From Lumbricus terrestris (Eukaryota > Annelida > Clitellata > Crassiclitellata > Lumbricidae), in assembly GCA_949752735.1 (NCBI GenBank), contig OX457037.1, positions 32,544,966-32,608,965 on the forward strand: a DNA stretch of 64,000 nucleotides, read 5' to 3'. Position 1 is the first letter of the stretch. The number at the start of each line of letters is the position of its first letter. A model generated the notes under the pieces. The model was given only the letters and a program-made list of their open reading frames with translations. It was not told the DNA's origin and did no database searches. Both the position numbers and the translations under genes were made by a program. Below, one piece after another: positions 1-12,500 of this stretch.

Positions 1-355
1 AAAACCCCGTAAAATCGTCCGCTCACGAGCGCCTGCATCATCCCGCAATCCGGCACTAGCAGCACGAGCAAGTGAGTCCTTTCATAAAAGAGCAAGCGAA
101 AATTACACCTAAGAGTGCCATCACCACCTGGTCGCAGGCCACGATCAGAATGGTTCGAATACATCGTCGACGGACTAACGCTGGCGGCCAAGACATTGCA
201 ACGCGCGCACTGAACAGACTTTCATGTGACTAGATACAGGACAGGAACCTCCTCCTCCTCCTCCTCTGACAACTCAGAACGCTCATCATCCAAAGTTCGT
301 TCTGCAACTGTAGAACGGATCAAGAACATGAGACGGAAGGAAGGTGGCGCCATCT
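1..355. other. RAF 3' flank
   Basis: Sequence downstream of the RAF stop on the minus strand, including a short CTC repeat at 248-268. No AATAAA is visible on the minus strand here, so the poly(A) site probably lies outside the window. Confidence 0.5.
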
Positions 356-538
356 TCACTTGACGGAGAAGAACGGGAATCCCCAGACCTGGGAGTTGAT
401 TGGCGTTCTGGGCGACGCACAGCAGTACGAGTAGTCGCTGTCGTCTGACTGTAGAAACGTTCGGTTGAGGGTCGGTTCGGAGATGCTGCGGTGGACCTTC
501 GGCAATGACCGCGCCAGGCTCTCTAGCGACGCCAACAC
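356..538 (-). CDS. BRAF: RAF coding exon 16 (C-terminal tail and stop)
   Basis: [20 protein letters not shown], then PTLNR and, near the end, CCASPRTPI, finishing SVK and TGA (356-358). Ser699 in RSISEP is the activating C-terminal 14-3-3 site (BRAF Ser729). SPRTP corresponds to the BRAF ERK feedback sites SPKTP. Confidence 0.98.
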   Translation of the reverse strand: MLASLESLARSLPKVHRSISEPTLNRTFLQSDDSDYSYCCASPRTPINSQVWGFPFFSVK

Positions 539-3500
539 CTACACACAGAAATGCATCGTGGTTCAAAAAAAGTAAGCCAAACTGTTTTTTCATGTATCTA
601 CAATGCCTGATTATTAATCATTCTAAATTTTTCCTAATGCTTAAAGAATTGAACCAAGAATATGATTCCAAAACATCAAGTCATAAATTTGAACGGGTTG
701 AAAGATATGAAACTTTCAACTTCATCTGCCGAAATTTCAGTTTACCAGCAATTTTCTTTTGGATTTTGTAACAAAGTACTTCAAACATGAAAAAGTCTTT
801 AATATTTTTGTGAAGAAACTTGAAGTAGTCTTTGTTTGATTATTTACATAAAGAAGATTTATAGACGACAGGATTTAAATCTGGATTGTTCGGAGGCCAT
901 AATGTGGGAGAAATGAAGTATGGTGTCTCTCTTGTTAGCATTTCGATGGTTTATCTGGCTCTGTGGGCTGGGGCACTGTTCTGTAGAAAAGAAAATAGCC
1001 TTCCGGGGCTATAGATTTCTGATAACAGGTGGAAGATGTTGTGACAGCAGAACGTTGCGATAATAATTATACTCCGCTAATTTTTACTCCAGGATCACTG
1101 AAAACCAAAATTGGGAACTATCAAGCGTCGAAACTGCAACAAACACCATAACAGACTTGCTGAAAACTGATATATCGGAAGATGAAGTTTAAATATTCAT
1201 AACTCTATAATCAGTTAAAATTTATTACATGATATTTTGGAATTCTATTCTTGGTTCAATTCTCTAAATATTTGTAAATTTTAGAATGATTAATCATCAG
1301 GCGAAAGATATGAAAAACAGTTTGGCTTTCTTTTTTTTAACCATGGTGTATTACGGTCTTTCAAAAGCAACTTCTAATGTCAATTAGTTAACAAATTACT
1401 CCTCTTGCTCATTAAGTAATCTCTTTCTTTCTTAATGCTGCCAAACAGCAAGCCTAATTACTAATTAGTCACAATTTAAAAAAAATTAGATGTTTTATGT
1501 GTAGGGGACCTGGAGCACGACCATCCAATTGATGCTTGGTCATTATTAATTAGATCGCTGCATTCAATAATGCTTATTAACAACAACAACAACAACAACA
1601 ACAATAATAATATCACAATGGCATTTCGAGACACATTCAGTGTTGTTCTGTAATGAGGGCCGTTAACTCCCGAACAAAGAACTTTTTATGCTGTTTCTTA
1701 TAAAACATGTTTCGTTTAATAAATGATTGATAATAACGATAATAATAATAACAATAATAATAAATCTGCTATAATTATAATAACAACAACAACAACAACA
1801 ACAAAAAACAATATCTAAAACTCGAGCAACGACTAACCTGCTGGAAGAGAGGTCTTTCCTCTGCTTCAAATTTAACACAGTCTTGCATGAGGCGCTTCAG
1901 CGCCTTAGGTGTATCAGATCGGGCAAGGGAAATGTCCGGCTTCAGATAACCCTTGCCCACCATGAAGAGTATCTGATAAATATATCCAAAACAGATAAAT
2001 AACTGTTGGAACTGTTTTCTTAAATAAATCTTATAAGCATGTCACATTCAGTTGGCAGGTTTAAATAGAAGAATAGTATGGTTGCTAGAGAAACATTAAT
2101 TATCCATTTTTGACCGATGCTTGAATCAGAGCAACTGAAAACCACTCTGCAACTCAGTATGATTTGGCAGTGACAAAACTCAAATATTCAGCTCAAGCTT
2201 ATTCCTATCGACAGAACAAATATTTCCAATGACTTCAAGTCACCTAATGAGAACCTTTACAAAGCAAAATTCACATGAAAGATAACAATATCCAATGATG
2301 GCCGCTAAAATCAAATCTCAATGACCGTTTCCGATTTGTCAGGATATTGGAAACGTGCTGCAGCAAGGAAGTCTCAAGTTTTAGAATTCTTCACCAGGAT
2401 GCAAAGACACGATAAAAGGAGCACAATAACTGTTCTGAAGACTGCACAGACAAAAAAATGACATAGAAACATAAATTTGAATCGCTACAATAGTGATGAG
2501 GCCGAAAAGAGTCGGTTACTAAATAGTAAATGGCCATGAAGGTTATAATGAACAATGTAGAAAGGGTTGGCACGTAATGTAGAAAGGGTTGCCACATGCT
2601 ATTCGTATTACCTGGTCTTTGTTGTTGATGTTTGGATATGGCAGCTGGCCAGTCATCAGTTCATACAGCACAATTCCAAACGCATAGACATCCGACTCAA
2701 AAGAATACGGATTCTTCCCAGTCATGCGGATCACTTCTGGCGACTAAGAACAATTTAAATGATGAAACCATATATTATTGCAATCATATTATATATACAT
2801 TATACACAAATCTGTGTGTGTGTATATCATCATCATCATCAACAACCGAGGGACCAATGCCCGTAGGTGCTCGATGCCGTTCTCGTTATTCCACGCCAGG
2901 TTTGTCTCTCCAAGGCAGCGTGTGTTAGGTCCTGTAGTGGTGCTCCACACCATTCTGATATGTTATCCAGCCATTCCTTGTGTGGTCGTCCTTTCCTGTT
3001 AGATCCCTCCATTCTTCCAAGCACAACTGTCTTGATCTTTCTGCTGCTGTCCATCCTGCATATATGCCCGAAGAGGTCTAGCTTCCTGGTTATTATTTTC
3101 TGCATAAGATTCTCTGTGTGGTCTATGCGAGTATACAGTTCTGTGTTTGTTACTTTCTGCATACATCCAATTCGCAAGATCTTCCTGTAGCACCTTCTCT
3201 CGAAAGCGAGTATTCTTGCTGAGGTGGAGTGGAGTTCATGAGGTCGAGTGGAGTTACATATATACATATATATATATAGATTTATACAATAATACATATA
3301 TGAATGAATAATATGAGATTTGCAAACCAGATGCCAAATTATGTTAATCAGAGGCATCGAATATACATATATGCAAACGCACTTAGGCTTAAAACAATAT
3401 TATAGCTTAAAAACAAATTTGTCCTGGAGTTCCCTGGGTTTATCTTTTCAACCTCTCTCCGGGACCCTGGTGCTACCCTGGACCAAGAGCTCACCTTCAT

Positions 3501-6500
3501 TCAGTGTCGTGAAACAGAATGCAAACTCGTACAGGCCCACCCATACTTCGCTAACTGTGAGTGAACGTAAAGTGAAGGACAAAGCATCAAGGGGTACGGT
3601 GGTGCAGGGGTATGCTCAATGCATTGGATACCTAAGGTTGCGGGTTCGAATCCACCTCAAGCCGCCACGTAGGGACCATGAGTAAGTCCTTCACTTACAA
3701 TTGCTCATGCACTTCTGCGTGAAACTCCGCTTCAGTGTCCGTGTTGTAGTCGAGAGCGCTTCTGAGTAGTACCTTGAAGAGGTGCTACGACAAGTGCTCA
3801 CTGCTCATACATACCTACGCACATATTTAATTCATCTGCAGAGGAGGGTGAGTAAGGAGGAGCGGGGAATGGAGGGAGAACAAATCACAACAATTTCGCA
3901 GAGTAAAGCAAGTTATACCCGTAGCTTTTACCATTAAAGTCTACACTCGGCATCCTGTCATTACCGCGCAGGATGTTTGCGCGCTGTCGTTTGCGCGCCG
4001 TCATTTGCGCGCCGTCGTTTGCGCGCAGCAAAAAATGCCCGTCATTTGCGCGCCGTCATTTGCGCGCGCGCAGCTTAGACTAGTAGCCTACTATTATATC
4101 TACTATTATACCTGCCGTCCTCGTATGGTCAAACAGCGAACTCCTGTGTGATGGGTATGATATACGCGATTTGATGTGTATTCGTGTTTGTCTTCGCACA
4201 TAAACCTAAATAAAGATATTGTTCGTTGTTTTTTATTTCGCATATCAGGATACAAATAAATAAATACATGTAAATAAAGATATTATTCCTAACGCTCATT
4301 ACGTAGAAAACATTTATTCCTAACGTTTATTACTTTAAGAATAAAATTAAAGATTTTCTGTCATATGTTTCATACGTGATTTTGTTTACATTTTGAGATG
4401 AAACACTATTTTGAGAGTAAATACTTTCGCTGCGCGCAAATGACGGCGCGCAAATGTCCTGCGCGCAAATGACGTTGCGCGCAAACGACGGCGCGCAAAT
4501 GACGGCGCGCAAATGTCCTGCGCGGTAATGGCTGGACACCTCTACACTCATATGATACATATAAAATGTCTTTACCATCCATAAAATTGACCCGGTTGGC
4601 TGCTGGAACTGATGAGACCCACTCCACCTGACTTTGACTGTTGCCAAACCAAAGTCACCAATTTTCACGCAGTAGTTGTCGGCTAGGAAAATATCTGGAG
4701 GCAGCAAGAGTAGTAAGGAAACAGAACGAGATGAAAATCACATTCATCAAGTCCACTTCTATCAGATTAATCACCGAAAGCATTAATCTCATATAATTAT
4801 AATTATTTATGTTAATAAAGGTTGGAGAATTGCGGCTGTGACCTACAAACCTGCCACCACCAACAAACCCAGCAACAACATCAAAAGGATTTTCATCAAC
4901 ACCTTTAATTTAAACACCCGCACAGACAAGAAAATGGAAACAAACCAATATGAACTCCGCTCAACCTCATGAACTCCATTTGACCCCATGAACTCCACTC
5001 GACCACACGAACAACACGGTTACTCCATCTCTACCAAAACACTGACATAAGCAACAACAGCTCTATCACCAAAACTATCACAGACATAAACATCACCACA
5101 ACACCCAATGAACTCCATCTCACCCATAAACAACACCAAACACCTCCACTAGAAGTTGCACCAACATCACCTCTTGCGCCATCATGAACATCAGCATCTT
5201 TGACCATCACAGCAAGCAGTTCAAACTGCAATCCAAACTTACAAATGAGAAGACAGAACTTCACTGCAAAAGGATACTGTTTGACTTCAAATCACGGTGA
5301 ATGATTTTCTTCGCATGTAAGTAACTGAAAAAAGAAAAAAACACACAAAATTTTAAATAAGGTAGAAAATCTTGAACAGAGATAAGATGAGAAACTGTTG
5401 AACACTGCAACAATGAGCATGCATTAAACATGACTGTGAAAACAATGCAGCTCGTCATTAAAGTGTTAAACTGCAATCTTGAAGTAATTGTTTTCAAGAT
5501 CTAACTTAAAGTTACATATTTAAGCATAACATTCAAAAATGGTCCTCACAAAATTATTACGTCGTTAGGTATCAAGACAATAACAGTATATAAAAATGGT
5601 CCTCAGTATATAAAAATGGTCCTCACAGACTCAGTACGTCGTTATGTATCAAAACAATAACAGTATATATAAACCAATGATTAAATTTCCTTTCAACTCA
5701 CTTACATATATTAACTACCGATTTATTTCCCATCAAATGCAATTAAAAGGACCAAATCAAATGTTATAAAGCTAGATGTCTTCGTTTAAATGAATCTAGT
5801 TTCTTTTATAATAACTCACTCTATTAACACCATATATTTACATCTGTGTGAAGTGCAACACATAGCGCATAGCTTGAAACCTTCAACTCACATATTATTG
5901 TATTATTGAGTAACGACTTTGAACAAGCCTTCACACAACTGGAAAGTGTCATCGTTACACATTAGGCAGTGGTACTAAACAATACAAAAAAGACAGGCAT
6001 CCAAGGCCACCGCCCCTCTGTTCTGTACAGAAGAGGTGCTCTTGGCTCCATTCGCAAGCACTGCAAAAATGCAGAATCGAAGCGTTTCCATGGTGGGTTC
6101 AGTGGTCTGTAATGGGTTCCCAAAGAAGCTGCATCTGCTTCCTGAATTTTTCATTTAACTCAAAACTGCTTCTTACGTGCTAGAGTCAGGAGCACTTTTG
6201 AGTAGTCCTCTGAAGAGGCGTTATAGAAATTCCTGAATGAATGAATGAATGAATGTGTAGGACAAGTCAAAATAAACAGATCATCATCATCATCATCACT
6301 GACTCCATTCCCTGTGCCGTCTGTCGCGCAATGTCGATGAGAAGCGACACCTCGAAACGAACTTCGTTGACGTGAAGATGTTTGTAGAGACTCGAACCCT
6401 CGCACCATTGAGTGATGATCGCGAAAACTGGTTTAGATGTACAACCCATGAACAACAAGATATTCACATGTCTTGTCTTCCTAAGTTTAAAAACACATAC

Positions 6501-9500
6501 ATCATTGTAATATTTCAATGCAAAACAAAATATCTTGTCTTCCTAAATTAAAAAACACATATCATTTGTAATACTTCAATGCAAAACAAAATGTCTTGTC
6601 TTCCTAGCTAAAAAAACACATATATGATTTGTAATATTTCAATGCAAAACCGTTCAACAGATATAAAAAGATTAAAAAATCCAAGTTTACCAAACCATAA
6701 CTGCACCATTTCTATTTTCTATCGACACAGCCACACTTTGCAAAATCAACACTGCACGTTTATTTTGGCATTATTGTGTGGGACTTGAATACGCTATCCC
6801 ACACAACTGCAAAAGTGCAAATCAACAAATGCTTAGTCATAGGATAAAGGGTGGTAAAAAAGAAAGAAACATCAATATTGTAAGTCAATTCAACAGAAAC
6901 TCAGTATAACAATAACAATTCTTATCCAAAAACAAGTGAATTTTAACAAATTCATAGCTGCACCATTCCATCCACACAGTCACTCTTTTTCAAACCAACA
7001 CTGTACCTTCTCATAAAAAAACATGCAAATTTTTACCACGTCATCATGCAGCGCTATTTCTAAAATGCCTTAAACTATTTTCATACAATCACTGCACCGC
7101 TTGATTCAACTTCGGGAATCGAACTCGAGTCCGCTGATCTCCATGCCAGTAACAGTATTTTATCCACAACACTCAAATTCAGCCTCAATTTAGTGCTTAT
7201 GAATATGCTAAGGCCCTGCGCAAAGCTTCTGAGTAGCAACTTAACCATTTGGAGCCTATGATCACAATGATTCACGCCCACTAACCTAAGGACAGCCACT
7301 TCGTTCTTAAATGCCTCAAGCTGTGCTGGCGTTGGCTCCTTGACGTTGAGTCGTTTTATGGCGACTGGACCATGCCACTGACCCCGATAGACCGTCCCAA
7401 ATGAACCGGATCCAATCCGAGGACCGATGATGATGTCATCAGCGGGAATTTCCCACTCCTCGTTCGAATCACGACGAGATCGCTGTCAACACAGACAAAT
7501 TAATTAGCAAATAATTCTGCGGCTCAGAGAAACTGTCAGCATTTTCACAGTCCAGCTATCGGAAAATGTTGAATATTTTCAAATTAAATTCCAATTAACT
7601 CATAACTAACGTCTTGAATAACTTGATAAATTACCAAAACCAATTCTCTTGTGGAACATTAATAAATTTGCACATTTGGTTAGATTTATAAAACAATGAT
7701 TCATATCGAGGTATATTGTTGTCGTTTACCAGTTTCTTGTTGTCAGATTCCGCTGATCTGGCGCGCGGTGGCCGCAGTTTGGCCGTGTTCGTAGGTGACG
7801 TGTGAGCGCTGTGACTGTACGTCTTAGTGTTCGGATCAGGGCTAGAGTTGGTGTCATCAGTGTGCAGAAAGGTTGTGTTTGGACCGGCTCCTATAAAATA
7901 GATAAATAAGAACATCATGTTTGCTATTTCAAGTACTGAACTCCAACTTTAAAGATGCTCTCGAAAGTGCAAAACACGACCAATGGGTCTACAGATGTGC
8001 AAGATAAAATGAACTGAAAATGCTTTCCAAGCTCTTTCCTGGAAAATTGCACGTAAATTCAGCGCAAGACCAGTGCCTAAAGTGTGGGAAAAAAGTGCCT
8101 AGACGCCCCTTACCTTTTCAGTCTGTGCTCGCCAATAAGTGGCAGGACGGCATTCAGATTTTAAAACAAGTGCATGGACGCCGTCCATGACCGTCCAGCC
8201 ACACTTTAGGCCCTGCGCAAGACCATTCAAGAAAGATGGTCAATGCAAAAAAAGGTTAATACAGAAATTAATTCAGGACTTGGTCAATGTGAACTGCTGA
8301 ATCAATAAGACTGATTATCAACACAATGAAAAGGACAGAAAGATACTTCGAAGCCAGACTGAACAGACTAGAACTATGACATGGTGGCCATGATTCAAGC
8401 GTGAAGTTGAAAAGCATGGCATGTGCCAATATGTAAACAAACACCAAATCATTTTTCTTTAGTTTAGAGAGAAGTTCAAGTAATCGCACCACACCTGTTA
8501 GAGGAGCCTGGCGATGTAAATGCCGGTGAAAACTCTGAAAACAAGTTCCAATTTTCAGTTAGTTAGTTAGTCCACAGCAATAGAAACCAGCAAATCAGCA
8601 TATTATTATAATTACAACAGCAGTACTGATAGTCTCGTAAATACAAGTCCAAAGCTCAGAATATCACACAGTAACCCACAGCACATGTTCAAGTCAGTTT
8701 AAAAGCAGAATAGTTTTCTGTTAGATAAGAAGCACCATTTTAGCAACAGTAGCACTGTTATATAGGTGTAGCCATGACCCTCTGAATCACCAAGCCTTAT
8801 ACAACGGAAAGAAAACAGCCTGTGGTGTCACGAATGTCATAGATCTTAAACATCACCATTGTGAGGTTTATTCGAATTTAATTTATAATATTCTTTTTAT
8901 TGAACAATCCGGTTGACAGACCGCAACCGGTTATAGTGTAGTCATGTGATTGAAACAAAACACAAGAACGCAAATGACAGAAGACATAAATCTTCACTAC
9001 TAACAAACAGAACAGACCGCCTGCAATACACAGAACAAATATTTGACTTGAAATCGTCATAAATCTTGCAATTACGCTACTATTTGTTTGTATTTCATCC
9101 GTAGGTTGTAAATCGGAAGGCTATGGATCACGACAATGTTGACACCCTACACAACTCACTATCTTCGCCGTCTGCATGATACACCACTCTTGCAATGACG
9201 TCAGTGTTTAAATGAATGTAGGCTATGAACGTGTATGTGAGCAGTATAAAAAAAAGGATATTGCATGTTTGTGTGGCAATAATAATAATTATTATTATTA
9301 CTATGTAAGCAGTGCAATACCTATAAAGGCAATCCCAAAGACTGAGTGCCTGTTTACATAGACAATATGGTTGCCCACGACTCTGCTCAGAGTTAGTCCA
9401 CAGCCTTCTGGTTAGTCTTAGTGATGCAAGTTATTCGCTATTGCATGGGTTTCAACGTTGGTGGAATAAAAGTTGGGTTGACGAAAAGAATTTTTGCTAT

Positions 9501-12500
9501 GTTGGAGCCGAATTGATGAGAAATAGCCTAATTTTTGCTTCAAAAGCAGAAGGATTGATGAAAAATAATTCTCAATTAAATTAAAGTTACAAGTATTGAT
9601 GAAGAATAATTGTGGCTTAAATAGAAGCTGGAATAATTAAATGAATCGTTGCCTAAACGAAGTAAAATTTAAGAAAAGGCTTCTATTCAAAACCGAATTT
9701 TGATTAATGAAAAATAATATTGGTACAGTGTAAATAATTTACAAAACTAAATGCTAAAACTAAACGTTTAGTCTACCTTAAGTTTCAACGGTGCAAATAA
9801 ACACAGAGTGTTATTCGATTTTAAATGATTTCTTTACAAACTTCAAGAATGACACAGAATTGATGCTGTGGAAACTATGACAAAATGATAGAACACGCAC
9901 AGGAGAAATTCAGTGTTTTTCGTGTGTCTAGTGACCCAGAACATCACAAGAAATGGTTGAGAACGATTCCAAGAGAAGGATTGGAAGTCATTGAGAGGAC
10001 TGCTATGTGCGAGAAACATTTTGTGCCTGAATTCGTAATACGAGTGGATACTGTAACTCGTGCCAATGGATCTATTCTGATGGTTCCACGCAAGTATCCG
10101 AAACTGGCTGCTGATGCGTACCCGTGTCTGTTCCCGAACAATTCATCCTACCTGTCTTCTGACCCTCCAAAGAAGAGAAAGGCACCAGTTGAGAGGTTTG
10201 CTAACAATACGCACGAGACAATTGAAGAATTTCATAGATGGAAGCAACAGGATGAAATTTCTTCGTTTGACAGGTTGCTTTTAAAAATTGATGACTTAGT
10301 GAAAAAATTGATTCTCATTGGATCACACTTCGCGATAACAATTGTTTGTCTTTATACTGTTGATGTCGTTGACAAGCCATGCATTACTACAGCAATTAAA
10401 ATAGTGAGGATTTTGAAAGTTGAAGTTTACAGAGGTGAGTCGCATATGCATATCACCAGTAAAAATTTGACTTGGATTATTGGTAAACAGTGTTTGCCTC
10501 AATGCTGGTCACAGTTGTCATCATTACTTAGTCACTTTTCTACTCATGTTGGTTACTCATGTTGGTCATTTGTCTGTGAATGAACAGGTAGAAGTTGTTA
10601 AGCAGGATATGCATGAACTGATTAAAATGCTTACCGAGAGAGAAGATTATGGTTGTGATGTGTTGGCTCGATTGGCATTTCTATATGAGCAGATATCACT
10701 GCTCTTTGCTATAAAAATTAAGTACTGTCCAGATACGCTATGTGTAGCTTTCAGATTTTTCAGTTTGTCTAATGAAACTTTGTTTGCACTGAAACAGATA
10801 GTTCAGACTCTTGTTGAACTAACTATTTCAGTTATCTGCTTGTTGATATGAAATTGCATTATGTTTTGACTGTAAAATTCCAAACAGACTGTTTTGAGTT
10901 CCGTTTCAGTCAATATCAACACTTATAATATTAGAGGCAAATTTTCACATGTCTGTACAGGAAATAAAGAGTCTGAAATAAATTGAAAATAGTTAGTAAT
11001 CTGCATGCTGTATCTGATTATGTGGTAATATTACACTGAAGGATTTCATTGTACAGACAGCTGATAATGTTGACTATGATGTAAAAAAATGACATTGTCC
11101 AATGTCCAATTGTCCATGAACTGTTGTCTAGTTGTAACGCATGTGATGACATTGAAATTACCGGGTCTGAGTCACAGTCCTTAGTTTTTATTGCAGGATA
11201 TATTGGATATAAACTTGGACAGAAAACTGCATGTGAAATATGCATACATGAGCTTGTAAACGACAACACTCCGAAGTTAGATCTTAGCCCAAGTGATTAT
11301 CGTTATGTGTCACAAATTGATCGCGTTGGGTTGAAGTGGTCCAAAGGTTTTTTATTAATTAGAGATTGTGACCCAGGCATTTATGGTTTAAAAAAATGTT
11401 GTTTCCAAACAATGTAGGGCAAAGTTCTTGACTGTAGGCAGTCAAAAGAATGTCTTAAATTTGTTAATCTGCGAACAATTAAAAAAGTCAGGTGATATTG
11501 ATGGAGAATGCACTTGTAGTACAACTATGCTACTATCTCTACCACAGATGTCATTGAGTTATGTCAGAAACATATTTTTAAACAATTACTGCAGAGAATT
11601 AATTGTGACGAAGCAGAAGACAAAAAGAAAATTAAAAGCACTATAGCATTGACTTGCTGAGATTCATAATTGTCTGTGATTTTATCATATAAGTGTCATG
11701 CAAAAATAAACGCTTATTAATTACTGTAAAGACGCACTTGTTTAGAACTGTCGGGTAGCTACGTTAAACGCCTTCATGAGGTCATTGCAAAGCACCAAAT
11801 AAATGTTCATGCATACATAGTTTTACAAATATATCTCAGTATGCCTATCTGTTTCGCAGTTTTAAAAAAATTACGCTAATTAACTATTTAAACTAAAAAC
11901 ACAGTGCATTTGAGCTCATATCAGCTGCATGCATTAAGCCTCCTTCTGTGACGTTTCAAACACTTGTGTACGGCCTGTGAATTCAGAGGGTCATGGTGTA
12001 GCCAGGCAACAATTCCATAGGTTTCCTATTTTGGCGTTTTTCAATGGCTGCAAAGTAAAGACAAATAGTTCTTGAAAAGTTTACAATTATTTATTTTGGG
12101 AGCTTGAACCCGTAACATCCTTTGCCCCCACAAATACACCCATGGTGCCGTATATAAATTTGTACGTTTTTAGTCTCTGAAACCTCCTCCTTAGCAACCA
12201 CGCCTCACTATCCTACAATTTAGAATTTATTACAGAAAGCATCTGTGATGGGGAATGGGTTCAGGGCAATGGGGATTGGTTTAGGGTAATGGGGATGGGT
12301 TTAGGGTAATGGGGATGGGTTTAGAGTAATGGGGGATGGGTTTAGGGTAATGGGATGGTTTTAGGGTGATAATAACACTCTGGCACGAAGAGCGCATGGA
12401 TGCGGGATCGCTTCCCATATACCCTCCCAAAGCTACACTCAAATTTCCATATATAAATGGCATATGGCGTTGGTGATCTAGTACATGATAGAGTTTGCAC

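Noticed and set aside
12249..12372. Interstitial telomere
   Set aside because: TTTAGGG occurs once per 20-bp unit and never as uninterrupted TTAGGG repeats.
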